A DNA stretch of 42,075 nucleotides from Faecalicatena fissicatena (GCA_001028025.1 LDAQ01000039.1:1-42075); one strand, 5' to 3'; shown: positions 16,025 to 24,233, numbered from the stretch's first letter. Notes: generated by a model not told the origin, from the sequence alone. Translations and numbers: made by a program.

Positions 16025-16360
16025 GAACAAAGTGTGCAAGCCCCTCACTCTTGAGGGGCTTGCACACTTTGACGCCGCCGCGATGCCGCCCTGCGGCTAT
16101 ATACCTTATCGCGGCGTGTGCATCCCCCGGAGGGTTTTTATAATATAGGGAATTCCAGAGGAATTTCCTATATTATAAAAAAGCCATGGGACGGTTGGTT
16201 CTTAACCAACGCTCCCATGGCTCTTTCCTGCTATCTCGGCTATCTTTTTTATAACATACTTTCCTGTTTTCTTCCACCCGCTTAGAAGTTCATTCCCCGG
16301 CCGGCAAGCCCCTCATGAGTAAGGGGATAGAGAGTTGATGTGGGCCTGCCCACTTTGTTC
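16025..16360. mobile_element. 336-bp hairpin-packed element with imperfect terminal inverted repeats
   Basis: The two ends read GAACAAAGTGTGCAAGCCC and, on the other strand, GAACAAAGTGGGCAGGCCC. Inside are, in order, a perfect 20-bp stem with a 4-base loop (16028-16071), a 9-bp stem CGCCGCGAT/ATCGCGGCG, and a 22-bp AT-rich stem with loop AGA (16135-16181). Then come AGCCATGGGA/TCCCATGGCT enclosing GTTGGTT/AACCAAC (about 16183-16222), and small stems near the right end. It has no coding capacity. It lies between convergent genes, so it may also end transcription from both sides. It may be a MITE or a structured RNA. Confidence 0.65.
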
Positions 16361-16372
16361 TATCCTGCACGT

Positions 16373-17974
16373 TTACTTCATCTGCCTGAATTCTGTCGGT
16401 GTCATCCCTACAATCTGCTTAAAACGCTTACTAAAATACCGCTGTTCCTGAAATCCGACAGATACCGCAATCTCATTGATTGACAAATCGGTCTCCAATA
16501 GTTTATTCTTTGCAATCTGCATCTTATAGTCGGTTATGTAATCAGTCATTTTCATTCCTGTATGCTTTTTAAATAAATGAGAAAAATAAACCGGACTCAA
16601 ATTAACAACTTCTGCCAGCTTTTCGGCGGTTATTGTCTTATCATAATTTTCTTTTATATATTTGATGGCCTTTCTCAGTATTCTGACATTCTGCTTGTCC
16701 ACATCTTCTTCCAATATTTCATACATTCTGGCAAATTGCTGTTTTAAGTTCTGCTTGTATACATCCAGTGTGTACGAATAGTTCAATGTCTTCTTCACAA
16801 TTTCTTTCTCCTGCTCAACCACCATGTGCTGCATCAGGATGGGACCATTAACATCAAAGAAATAATCTACGAACGTAATGATAAAATCTCTGATCTTATA
16901 ATCTGAAAGCACATAAGACGGAAGTTCAAAAAGCTCATCGATACTCTTTTCCATGTCTGCTAAATTCAAAGTATCACTGGCCAGTTTCAGATTCTCCACG
17001 ATCGTATTTAGCTTTTCACCATAAGTATCCTGGATCCCGTAAGCTTTTTTCCAGTACAGAACCCTGCTGGTGCCTCTTTTCATTCTTGCCCAGGCCGCTT
17101 CGTATGCTTCTTCGCGGGATTGCTGTACCCGGGTAAAATCATCGTAAGCCCCGCCTACACACAATGTTACTGTTACCCCATAATTTTTACCGGTATATGC
17201 ATTCACTACTTTCTGGATATCTTCAAAAGTATTTAATATGCTCTGCTCATACTTATGGCCGTAATTTATAATTCCAACTACACCATTGAAACGAAAATCA
17301 AACATCATTTCATAGCAGTACTCATAGATATAATCATTGACAATGATTTCAATCTTTCTCTGCATTGGTGCAAGGTCTGAAAAGAATTTTGTGTTGTTAA
17401 AATTCGGAAGTTCCCCCTGAAGCTGGTCAAACCGAAACAATAGAATTCGAAAAAGGCCTTTTGTAAAGTTCGTATTCATAATCTGGTTTGCAAAATCCAT
17501 ATCATGTGCCACATCGCTGTTCTCAAACATCAGCTTCCAAAAGTACAAGGACCTCATTGCGATGCAGGCTTCATGCTTGACCTGAGGCAATGTCACATTT
17601 CTGATATTCTCTGATACGCGCTTTAAATCCTGGTTCAATTTGCTGATGTCAAGCGGTTCCTTATAATATGCCCATATTTTTAATTGCAGCAGCCTGATCA
17701 GCACTTCCGGGTCTGAACCATCTCCGATTACCAGAATCCGGCAGTTGTCTTTCAGGGAATTCACTTTCCTTACAATATCTGCACAATCTTCACTAATGGA
17801 AGTACTATCCAAAATCAAAAGTCTTGGTGAACATTCTTCAAACTGATCCCAAAAGTCCTCTGAATAGCCAATCCACGCCAGGCACTCCATCTTATTCCGG
17901 GCAAATTCCGCCTCTGCTTTTAATTGATCTTTCCGTTCCTGGTTGTCAGAAACGATCATCACCTTTATCCTCAT
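16373..17974 (-). CDS. AraC-family response regulator (YesN-like)
   Basis: A 533-residue protein. Residues about 1-125 form a divergent receiver domain: KVMIVSDN with only one acidic residue where two are usual, probable phospho-acceptor Asp in LLILDSTS, and a Lys in YYKEPLD. A long central region carries no obvious enzymatic motif. The last 100 residues are a double AraC helix-turn-helix with IKYIKENYDKTITAEKLAEV, SPVYFSHLFKKHTG and EIAVSVGFQEQRYFSKRFKQ. No histidine kinase is adjacent. It lies downstream of the peptide-type ABC operon on the same strand, separated by the toxin module, and is the best local candidate to control the esterase/transporter train. Confidence 0.87.
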   Translation of the reverse strand: MRIKVMIVSDNQERKDQLKAEAEFARNKMECLAWIGYSEDFWDQFEECSPRLLILDSTSISEDCADIVRKVNSLKDNCRILVIGDGSDPEVLIRLLQLKIWAYYKEPLDISKLNQDLKRVSENIRNVTLPQVKHEACIAMRSLYFWKLMFENSDVAHDMDFANQIMNTNFTKGLFRILLFRFDQLQGELPNFNNTKFFSDLAPMQRKIEIIVNDYIYEYCYEMMFDFRFNGVVGIINYGHKYEQSILNTFEDIQKVVNAYTGKNYGVTVTLCVGGAYDDFTRVQQSREEAYEAAWARMKRGTSRVLYWKKAYGIQDTYGEKLNTIVENLKLASDTLNLADMEKSIDELFELPSYVLSDYKIRDFIITFVDYFFDVNGPILMQHMVVEQEKEIVKKTLNYSYTLDVYKQNLKQQFARMYEILEEDVDKQNVRILRKAIKYIKENYDKTITAEKLAEVVNLSPVYFSHLFKKHTGMKMTDYITDYKMQIAKNKLLETDLSINEIAVSVGFQEQRYFSKRFKQIVGMTPTEFRQMK

Positions 17975-18033
17975 GGCATCATACCTCGTATGGTTTATTG
18001 TCGGTGTTATTTTATCATTTAGTTAGTGGTTTA

Positions 18034-18062
18034 TTGCTAAATCAAGCTGTTAATGATATGAT
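18034..18062 (+). promoter_or_regulatory. Promoter of the type I toxin mRNA
   Basis: TTGCTA (18034-18039), exactly 17 bases, then TATGAT (18057-18062). It would start the toxin mRNA near 18069 with a leader of about 60 bases. Confidence 0.65.
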
Positions 18063-18071
18063 CGCTTAAGA

Positions 18072-18127
18072 GCACCGTGTACAGGGTGGGATCCTCCCAA
18101 CTTCACAGAAGAGGGGAGGTGGTGCGG
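18072..18127 (+). promoter_or_regulatory. Toxin mRNA leader predicted to hide its ribosome binding site
   Basis: CCTCCC (18093-18098) is complementary to GGGAGG (18114-18119), which is the ribosome binding site of the toxin. An outer GCACC (18072-18076) can pair with GGTGC just before the ATG. Hidden ribosome binding sites are common in type I toxin mRNAs. Confidence 0.55.
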
Positions 18128-18223
18128 ATGGACACTTATGAAGTGTTATCACTGCTGTTTATAGGTGGAAGTTTTCTGCTCGCATTACTTACCTACATAG
18201 ATAGGCATAATAAGCGAAAATAA
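18128..18223 (+). CDS. Small hydrophobic Hol_Tox-like toxin peptide of a type I toxin-antitoxin pair
   Basis: A 31-residue peptide starting MDTYEVLSLLFIGG, with one membrane segment (about 6-23) and a charged tail DRHNKRK. The pattern MxTYExLSLxxxxxxFLLALLT is that of the putative holin-like toxin (Hol_Tox) family, whose members are membrane-active peptides of type I systems in Firmicutes. GGGAGG lies 8 bases before the ATG and there is a promoter upstream. A convergent RNA with its own promoter and terminator overlaps the 3-prime end. It is too short for ordinary gene callers. The function is inferred from peptide and layout. Confidence 0.78.
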   Translation: MDTYEVLSLLFIGGSFLLALLTYIDRHNKRK

Positions 18224-18256
18224 AAAATGCCTACCCTGTCTGCAAACGGAGTAGGC
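18222..18256 (-). terminator. Terminator of the antisense RNA
   Basis: On the minus strand GCCTAC (18251-18256) pairs with GTAGGC (18229-18234), with an inner CC/GG, followed by A and a run of six T. The loop region is TCCGTTTGCAGACAGG. Confidence 0.72.
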
Positions 18257-18322
18257 GCGTCCTCATGTAGGACGTAAGTACAAATACCGAGGCTCCCACT
18301 ACTGTGGGCGGTGCTCTCCCTA
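18222..18322 (-). ncRNA. Candidate antisense RNA antitoxin
   Basis: A minus-strand RNA of about 100 bases is predicted between the promoter at 18329-18357 and the terminator at 18222-18256. It overlaps the stop codon and 3-prime untranslated region of the toxin mRNA, the layout of txpA/RatA-like systems. It has internal stems CCCAC-TACT-GTGGG and CGTCCT-CATGT-AGGACG. No protein is encoded. Confidence 0.68.
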
Positions 18323-18328
18323 TTACTA

Positions 18329-18357
18329 AATATAGCACATCTTACTTCCAATATCAA
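18329..18357 (-). promoter_or_regulatory. Promoter of the antisense RNA
   Basis: On the minus strand TTGATA (18352-18357), exactly 17 bases, then TATATT (18329-18334). It is closer to consensus than the toxin promoter, as expected if the antitoxin RNA is made in excess. Confidence 0.7.
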
Positions 18358-18401
18358 GTTACGGCTTCTAAATCTTACGCAACTTAACCCGCTTAACCCG
18401 C

Positions 18402-19361
18402 TTATTCTAAGTGATTGATTTCCCGGACCCTGCAGCATGATACAAAATGCCCTGGAAGGACTTCCTCCAGCTGCTGCGGGGCATGGCAGCCTTCAATTGC
18501 GTATGGGCATCTCGCCGCGAACCTGCAGCCTGGTTTTGGGTCTATCGGTGATACTATCTCTCCCTTGAGCGGTATTCTTTTCTTTTTGGCATGTATATCA
18601 ATTGTCGGTATTGCGGATAACAAGGTTTTTGAATATGGATGAAGGGTGTTTTCAAACAGTTCATCGGATTCGCAGGTTTCTACTAACTGGCCAAGATACA
18701 TGACGCAGATGTTGTCGGATATGTGTTTTACCACGGACATGTCATGTGTGATGAACATGTAGGTGAGTCCCTCGCTTTCCTGCAGATCCATTAGCAGGTT
18801 TAGTACCTGTGCCTGGATGGAAACGTCCAGAGCGGATACGGGTTCGTCGCAGACGATGAACTTAGGGTGTAGTGCTAAGGCCCTTGCTATGCCGACTCTC
18901 TGCCTGCGTCCCCCATCCAGCTCTCTGGGATAGGACAGGGCCAGTCTTTCCTCGATTCCTACCAGCTTCATCAGACGTTCTGTTTCTTCTTCTAATTTGT
19001 CTCCTTCAAACTTTCCGGAAAGCTTTAATGGCTCCTGAATTGTCTGACGGATCGTCATTCTTGGGTTTAATGATGAGTATGGGTCCTGGAAAATAATCTG
19101 CATATCATCTCTCAATGTGTTAAGAGCTTTTTTATCTAAATTTGTGACGTCTTTTCCATCGAAGATAATTTTTCCGTCTGTGCTGTCCTGAAGATGGATG
19201 ATCGTTCTTCCCAGTGTCGATTTCCCACAGCCGGACTCGCCTACGACCCCCATCGTCTTTCCCTGCTCAATCACAAAGCTGACATCGTCTACTGCATGTA
19301 CTTTTCCTTTCGGAGAGTTGAAGTATTTCTTTAAATGTTGTACTTCCAGCAATGCTCCCAT
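18402..19361 (-). CDS. Oligopeptide/dipeptide ABC importer, ATPase F subunit
   Basis: A 319-residue OppF/DppF-type ATPase. It has Walker A GESGCGKST (41-49), the Q-loop in IIFQDPYSSLNPR, Walker B FIVCDEP and the C-terminal oligopeptide-binding extension with GCRFAARCPYA. The ABC signature reads LDGGRRQR (148-155) instead of LSGGQRQR, so the invariant Ser is Asp. The upstream gene's TAG is immediately followed by this ATG, and AGGAGG lies 11 bases before it, so the two are translationally coupled. It is the last gene of the five-gene importer. The family imports peptides, nickel chelates or other small solutes; the substrate is not evident here. Confidence 0.9.
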   Translation of the reverse strand: MGALLEVQHLKKYFNSPKGKVHAVDDVSFVIEQGKTMGVVGESGCGKSTLGRTIIHLQDSTDGKIIFDGKDVTNLDKKALNTLRDDMQIIFQDPYSSLNPRMTIRQTIQEPLKLSGKFEGDKLEEETERLMKLVGIEERLALSYPRELDGGRRQRVGIARALALHPKFIVCDEPVSALDVSIQAQVLNLLMDLQESEGLTYMFITHDMSVVKHISDNICVMYLGQLVETCESDELFENTLHPYSKTLLSAIPTIDIHAKKKRIPLKGEIVSPIDPKPGCRFAARCPYAIEGCHAPQQLEEVLPGHFVSCCRVREINHLE

Positions 19362-20351
19362 CTATTTTTGCACCTCCTGCGCCTTTATGTTGCAGCACCG
19401 GCAAGTGTGTCCGGGTGCTGCTTCTACGGCATTTATTTCTCCCCTGCGGCATTCGTCTGTGGCATAGGGACATCTTGGACTAAAGTTACACCCCTCTGGG
19501 AGGTCTGATGGGTCCGGCGGTAAGCCTTCAATTGGGGAAAGCCTTTTAACATGGGAATTCAAATCCGGAATCGCTCCAAAAAGCCCCTTCGTATATGGAT
19601 GGGCAGGGTGGTCGAATACATCCTCTTTGGTTCCGTATTCTATGACTTCTCCTGCATACACAACCGCCACATCATCACAGACTTCCGCCACAACGCCCAG
19701 ATCATGGGTAATCATAATCATCGCTGTGTTAAAGTCTTTTTTCAGTTCATTTATCATCTCCAGCACCTGTGCCTGAATGGTTACATCCAATGCTGTCGTC
19801 GGCTCATCTGCCAGCAGCAGATCCGGGTTGCAGGCCAGTGCCATTGCGATGACCACCCGCTGTTTCATACCTCCGGAAAATTGGTGCGGATATTCTCTGA
19901 CCCGGTTCTCTGCAATTCCGACTTTTTCCAGCATCTTTATTGCTTCTGCCGTTGCTTCAACTGCACTCATCTTCGAATTGTGTGTTCTTACTACTTCTGC
20001 AATCTGGTCCACGACTCTTTTCACAGGATTCAATGCTGTCATTGGGTCCTGAAAAATCATAGAGATCTTTCTGCCGCGCAGCTTTCTCATCCCTTTTTCT
20101 TTTATTTTCAGGATATCCTCTCCGTCCAGAAACACCTCCCCTCCGACAATCTTTCCGCCGGGTTCCGGCAGAATCCTGAGAATTGCTTTTGCAATGGATG
20201 TCTTGCCTGCACCGGTCTCTCCTACCAGTCCGATGGTGCGCCCTCTTTCCAGACTAAAGGATACTTTATTAACAGCATGTACAATTTTACCCTCGGAGGT
20301 ATATTCTACTACAAGATCTTTTACCTGTAGAAATTCATTCTTGTCCTTCAT
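19362..20351 (-). CDS. Oligopeptide/dipeptide ABC importer, ATPase D subunit
   Basis: A 329-residue OppD/DppD-type ATPase. It has Walker A GETGAGKTS (44-52), the Q-loop in MIFQDPMTALNPV, a normal signature FSGGMKQRV, Walker B LLLADEPTTALDV and the His switch in ITHDLGVV. The C-terminal extension has the Cys-rich motif CNFSPRCPYATDEC followed by CRCCN, seen in subfamilies that bind an iron-sulphur cluster. With the normal signature here and LDGG in the partner, the two ATP sites are probably asymmetric. It lies 11 bases after the permease C gene. Confidence 0.92.
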   Translation of the reverse strand: MKDKNEFLQVKDLVVEYTSEGKIVHAVNKVSFSLERGRTIGLVGETGAGKTSIAKAILRILPEPGGKIVGGEVFLDGEDILKIKEKGMRKLRGRKISMIFQDPMTALNPVKRVVDQIAEVVRTHNSKMSAVEATAEAIKMLEKVGIAENRVREYPHQFSGGMKQRVVIAMALACNPDLLLADEPTTALDVTIQAQVLEMINELKKDFNTAMIMITHDLGVVAEVCDDVAVVYAGEVIEYGTKEDVFDHPAHPYTKGLFGAIPDLNSHVKRLSPIEGLPPDPSDLPEGCNFSPRCPYATDECRRGEINAVEAAPGHTCRCCNIKAQEVQK

Positions 20352-20362
20352 TGTCCTACCTC

Positions 20363-21235
20363 CTAATGCTTTAATGTCGGGTCGAGTGCATCTCTCAATG
20401 CATCACCAAACAGGTTGAATCCTAAAGTAAACAGACAAATAAACAGTCCGGGGAACAACACCATGTAAGGGGCCGTAGTAATGTAATTTCTTCCTGCTGT
20501 CAGCATCGCTCCCCATTCGGGTGTCGGAGGCTGTACCCCCAGGCCGATATAACTGAGGCCCGTCGCCATAAGAATATTGGCTGAAATATGGCTGGCAGTC
20601 GTTACAATCATAGGCGACATTGCATTCGGGATCACGTGTTTCATGATAATTCTGACGTTAGAACACTTTATGGATCTCGCTGCCTCTATATATTCCATTT
20701 CCCTCACTGAAAGAATATTCGCACGCATCATCCGGGCCATCCCCGGAACTGTTGCCACTCCTAATGCAATGATTGTCTGAATGAATCCAGCCCCTAACAC
20801 TGCTGAAATAATAATCGCAAACAGCATAGACGGCATAGACTGGATGACATCCAGAATTCTCATAATAATATTGTCAACCTGACCGCCGAAATAGCCCGAA
20901 ACAGATCCCAGAATGACACCAATTATAAGCGCTGCCAATACAGATGCAACCCCCAGCATGATAGAATATTTACTGCCATAGAGTAACCTGGTAAAAATAT
21001 CGCGCCCAAGATCATCCGTACCTGCCAGATGTTTCAGTGACGGAGACATAAACGCACTCGGCATATCTACTTTTGACGGGCTGTAATTTGACAATAAAGG
21101 GGCTAAGATTGCTCCCAGACACAGTAAAAGCACGAGAACGATTCCCACAATAGCCATTGGATTCTTCACAACTCTAAGGAACACTGCTGCCCCGGCACTA
21201 TTTTTTTTCACTTTTGCAGAACCGTTCCTACTCAT
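20363..21235 (-). CDS. Oligopeptide/dipeptide ABC importer, permease C subunit
   Basis: A 290-residue OppC/DppC-type permease. It has a cytoplasmic basic N-terminus, a first membrane segment around PMAIVGIVLVLLLCLGAIL, the LAGTDDLGRDIFTRLLYGS segment typical of DppC, and the EAA loop EYIEAARSIKCSNVRIIMKHVIPN. The ATG at 21235 follows AGGAGG by 7 bases. It overlaps the stop of the preceding permease by 8 bases, which indicates translational coupling and rules out the longer upstream frame. Confidence 0.92.
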   Translation of the reverse strand: MSRNGSAKVKKNSAGAAVFLRVVKNPMAIVGIVLVLLLCLGAILAPLLSNYSPSKVDMPSAFMSPSLKHLAGTDDLGRDIFTRLLYGSKYSIMLGVASVLAALIIGVILGSVSGYFGGQVDNIIMRILDVIQSMPSMLFAIIISAVLGAGFIQTIIALGVATVPGMARMMRANILSVREMEYIEAARSIKCSNVRIIMKHVIPNAMSPMIVTTASHISANILMATGLSYIGLGVQPPTPEWGAMLTAGRNYITTAPYMVLFPGLFICLFTLGFNLFGDALRDALDPTLKH

Positions 21236-22181
21236 GCTTTTTCCTCCTCTTCTTCCCCTCATACTGAGATTTGATTCTTGGATCAACAAACGCATAGAGT
21301 AAATCCACAATCAGCATGCACAGGCTGAATAATATTGCAATGAAAATCACGGATCCCTGCACTGCGTTATAATCACGATTGGAAATCGCACTCGTCATAT
21401 ACATACCAATTCCTGGAATGGAGAATACGCTTTCTATGACCATGGTTCCGCCTATCATCATACCGAAGCAGGAACCTGCCGATGTAATAATCGGAATTAA
21501 CGCATTTGGCAGGGCATGTTCAAGGATAACCTTTCTCTCCGATACCCCCTTAGCCCTTGCGGTTGTCACATAATCAGAGCGGACTACCTCTAACATACTT
21601 GACCTTGCAAGTCTGGCATTACTTGCAAAACCGGCAACCCCATTTGCCAGAATAGGCAGAATATAGTATTGCGGTCCTCCGATACCAAATGCCGGCAGTA
21701 CATGTAGTTTTAGCGCAAACAGGATAACCAGCATAAGGCCCAGCCAGAAACTTGGCATAGACGCACCTATTAAAGAAGTTACCAGTATCAGCCTGTCTGC
21801 AATTGTATCTTGTTTGATTGCTGCCCATATTCCAAATGGTACACCTACAATCACGCCAATAATAACAGTACCAAGTGCAATAATAAAAGTTCTAGGAAGT
21901 CTTGCAAGAAGGTCTGCTGTTACGGATGTACTATATATGTAGGACATTCCAAAATCACCGTGCAGGATGGAACCAAGATAGGATCCCAGCCTTACAATAT
22001 ACGGGGCATTTAATCCGTGGATTTCTCTGTATTGCTCCAGCTGTTCGGGTGTGGCAGAACTTCCCAGTACAATTTGTGCCGTATCTCCAGGAACGAAATA
22101 CATTAGCGTGAATACTAATATCGCGACTGTAAGAAGGATTGGAATCATCCATAATATTCTTTTTAAAATATATCTTCCCAT
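21228..22181 (-). CDS. Oligopeptide/dipeptide ABC importer, permease B subunit
   Basis: A 317-residue OppB/DppB-type permease. It starts MGRYILKRILWMIPILLTVA and contains FVPGDTAQIVLG, the EAA loop DYVTTARAKGVSERKVILEHALPNA and VFSIPGIGMYM. The ribosome binding site is weak (GAAGAGAG), unlike its neighbours. It comes 241 bases after the binding-protein gene, a gap filled by a nested inverted repeat that may lower transporter expression relative to the binding protein. Confidence 0.92.
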   Translation of the reverse strand: MGRYILKRILWMIPILLTVAILVFTLMYFVPGDTAQIVLGSSATPEQLEQYREIHGLNAPYIVRLGSYLGSILHGDFGMSYIYSTSVTADLLARLPRTFIIALGTVIIGVIVGVPFGIWAAIKQDTIADRLILVTSLIGASMPSFWLGLMLVILFALKLHVLPAFGIGGPQYYILPILANGVAGFASNARLARSSMLEVVRSDYVTTARAKGVSERKVILEHALPNALIPIITSAGSCFGMMIGGTMVIESVFSIPGIGMYMTSAISNRDYNAVQGSVIFIAILFSLCMLIVDLLYAFVDPRIKSQYEGKKRRKKHE

Positions 22182-22198
22182 ATTCTCACTCTCTTCTT

Positions 22199-22380
22199 AA
22201 ATATGTGCCATACAGAGTAACAGTTAAAACAGATCTGCGCATTTACTGCGCAGACCGTACGAAAACGTGATGGCCGCAGGCATCCGGCCCATCGCAAAGC
22301 GATTTCATTGGCCGGATGCGTAACAGTTCAGACTTATCTGAACTGTTACCATACATAAACCTTCTGTATGGCACATATTT
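22199..22380. repeat. 182-bp nested inverted repeat between binding-protein and permease genes
   Basis: The outer arms are AAATATGTGCCATACAGA (22199-22216) and its exact reverse complement (22363-22380). Next in, GTAACAGTT pairs with AACTGTTAC. Inside are an 8-bp stem TCTGCGCA/TGCGCAGA, a 10-bp stem GCATCCGGCC/GGCCGGATGC and a 13-bp perfect hairpin GTAACAGTTCAGA/TCTGAACTGTTAC (22320-22349). It may be a MITE inserted in the operon or an mRNA-processing and stability element. There is no T-run, so full termination is unlikely. Confidence 0.7.
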
Positions 22381-22422
22381 TCTCTCTGGAACGCCCGCTG
22401 CGTTCGTGTTATTTGTTAGCTT

Positions 22423-24048
22423 CTAATTATATTCGCTGCAGTTGGGCAATACATAGCTGCCCTGTAAGAAATCAAATTTTGAAATTTTCCCTTCTTTTGC
22501 TACAATATACAGGCTCTTGGTATACAAACCATAACAGTATGCATTTTCTTCCAGATAGTTTTCGAAATCGTCTACCGTCTCCTGACTATGCGTATCCGGA
22601 CTCAATGCTGTTTCAAGTTTTGTCTGCAGTGTATCATCTACAATAAAGTTCGCTGTTTCACCGTCAAAGCTTCTGTTATCAAACAACAGGCTCCACGGAA
22701 ATGTCACAAAATCATCAGTTCCTTTTATGTCAAGAATCAGATCAAACTGGGTAGAGTCAAGCTTATATGTCTGATACAATGCATCTTCTACTGATACAAT
22801 CTCCGAATCAATGCCAATCTCTGCAAGTTCTGCCTGAATAACTTCGGCAACTTTATCAAGGTTCATTGCAGGCATTGTCAGTATTTTGAGTTTTTTACCA
22901 GACACATCTACTCCGGATTTCTCTAACTTTTCTTTTGCTTTATCTACATCATAACTGTAATAGTCCCCATCATTCCAGGTTTCATCATAGTCAGCCGAAA
23001 GTGGATTGGCCATTGCAGACAGTGTGGAACCATATCCGCCGCATGCAGCCTGTACACAGGACTCAGCATCTATTGCGTAAAAAATCGCTTCCCTTAATTC
23101 CCTGCTCTCGGAAAGGATACTATCGGATGACATATTCGGAAGAACTGAGAACATTAAATTACTGTTCAATTCTTCTACCTGATACCCGCTTACAGCCTCT
23201 CCATCTGCATAAAATGTATTGATTGCTGTCGTATCCATGTACTGTGCCATATCAATATCACCTGTCTGAAGCGCGGTTGACATCTGCGTAGATTCCGTAA
23301 CAACTTTATACACAATCTTGTCTATATTCTGTTTTGAGACTGCGCTGACCAGACTCTCATCGGTCTGCCAATAGTCTTCATTTTTTACCAGTGTAAGCGT
23401 AGAACCGGGAACCATCTCTTCCACTTTGTAGGCCGCTGTGGCAACAGGCTTACTTGCCATTTTATCTCCGCTTGCTTCGTAAGCCGTTTTTGAAATAACT
23501 GGTACGATGTTAAGCACATACTCAATTGTGCCCAGCGGATTATCTGAAAGCTTAATTTCTACTGTATAATCGTCCACTGCTGTAACAGACTCAAGATAAG
23601 AATTTAATTTTTCGTAATTTCCGGCATCCTTCATTGCCATTGCCGCCCATGCATAATCATCAGCTGTAATTTCATTTCCTTCGGAATCCTTTATGTAATC
23701 ATACATCGTTATATCGTAAGTAAGATCATCTACTTTTTTGATTTCTTTCGCACACTGAAGCTCCATATCCTCCAGTTCGGCGCCAAAATCTTTTCTTACT
23801 GCCAGATACTCGTAAAAAATATATTTTACTGCTGTTCTGGTGGTACTCATTGTACCAAATGGTGAAATATCATTCCAGTCGCTGTCTACTCCAATTGTTA
23901 TAACATCTGATGCAGATGTGCTTCCAGAAGATTTTGCCTGAGTATCGCTGCCTTTATCTCCGGTTGAATTTCCACACCCCGCCAGCAGCATTGTGCCCAT
24001 AGCTGCAATCAGTCCGATTGCAAGAATCTTTGTCATTCTCTTTTTCAT
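22423..24048 (-). CDS. Peptide-type ABC importer, substrate-binding lipoprotein
   Basis: A 541-residue SBP_bac_5 (DppA/OppA cluster C) protein. It has a lipoprotein signal with lipobox LLAGC (Cys25) and a Ser/Thr/Gly linker. The family pieces include YDITMYDYIKDSEGNEITADDYAWA, the NLMFSVLPNMSSDSIL region, ELREAIFYAIDAESCVQAACGG and YYSYDVDKAKEKLEKSG. The ribosome binding site is GGGAAAGGA. It lies 185 bases after the ceramidase-like gene on the same strand, with possible own promoter elements. The closest functional partners are the five hydrolases just upstream, so the ligand may be an ester-containing compound rather than a plain peptide (inference). Confidence 0.9.
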   Translation of the reverse strand: MKKRMTKILAIGLIAAMGTMLLAGCGNSTGDKGSDTQAKSSGSTSASDVITIGVDSDWNDISPFGTMSTTRTAVKYIFYEYLAVRKDFGAELEDMELQCAKEIKKVDDLTYDITMYDYIKDSEGNEITADDYAWAAMAMKDAGNYEKLNSYLESVTAVDDYTVEIKLSDNPLGTIEYVLNIVPVISKTAYEASGDKMASKPVATAAYKVEEMVPGSTLTLVKNEDYWQTDESLVSAVSKQNIDKIVYKVVTESTQMSTALQTGDIDMAQYMDTTAINTFYADGEAVSGYQVEELNSNLMFSVLPNMSSDSILSESRELREAIFYAIDAESCVQAACGGYGSTLSAMANPLSADYDETWNDGDYYSYDVDKAKEKLEKSGVDVSGKKLKILTMPAMNLDKVAEVIQAELAEIGIDSEIVSVEDALYQTYKLDSTQFDLILDIKGTDDFVTFPWSLLFDNRSFDGETANFIVDDTLQTKLETALSPDTHSQETVDDFENYLEENAYCYGLYTKSLYIVAKEGKISKFDFLQGSYVLPNCSEYN

Positions 24049-24075
24049 AGTGTTATATTCCTTTCCCTTCTTATT

Positions 24076-24087
24076 TGTTTCGAAACA
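24076..24087. promoter_or_regulatory. 12-bp palindrome upstream of the binding-protein gene
   Basis: TGTTTCGAAACA is a perfect palindrome with a central CG, a shape common in LacI-type operators. It lies between possible -10 sequences (TATGAT and TACTAT on the minus strand at about 24098-24113) and the ribosome binding site. Tentative. Confidence 0.35.
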
Positions 24088-24233
24088 TGTTTTTTCTATG
24101 ATTGTATAGTATCATAAGTCTTTTTTTAGTTAAATTACTCAACTTCAAGATTATGTGGAAAATTTCAAGTTATTATTTTTTACGATAAAACATCTGGAAT
24201 GCAGTATTAACATTGGCATATTGAACAATTTTT

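Noticed and set aside
18369..18410. Short direct repeats AAGCGGGTTA after the importer operon
   Set aside because: Only about two and a half units, with no hairpin or T-run, so neither a terminator nor a repeat element can be claimed.
18193..18438. 81-codon minus-strand frame over the toxin module
   Set aside because: It overlaps the antisense RNA and has no ribosome binding site or domain; the RNA explanation fits better.
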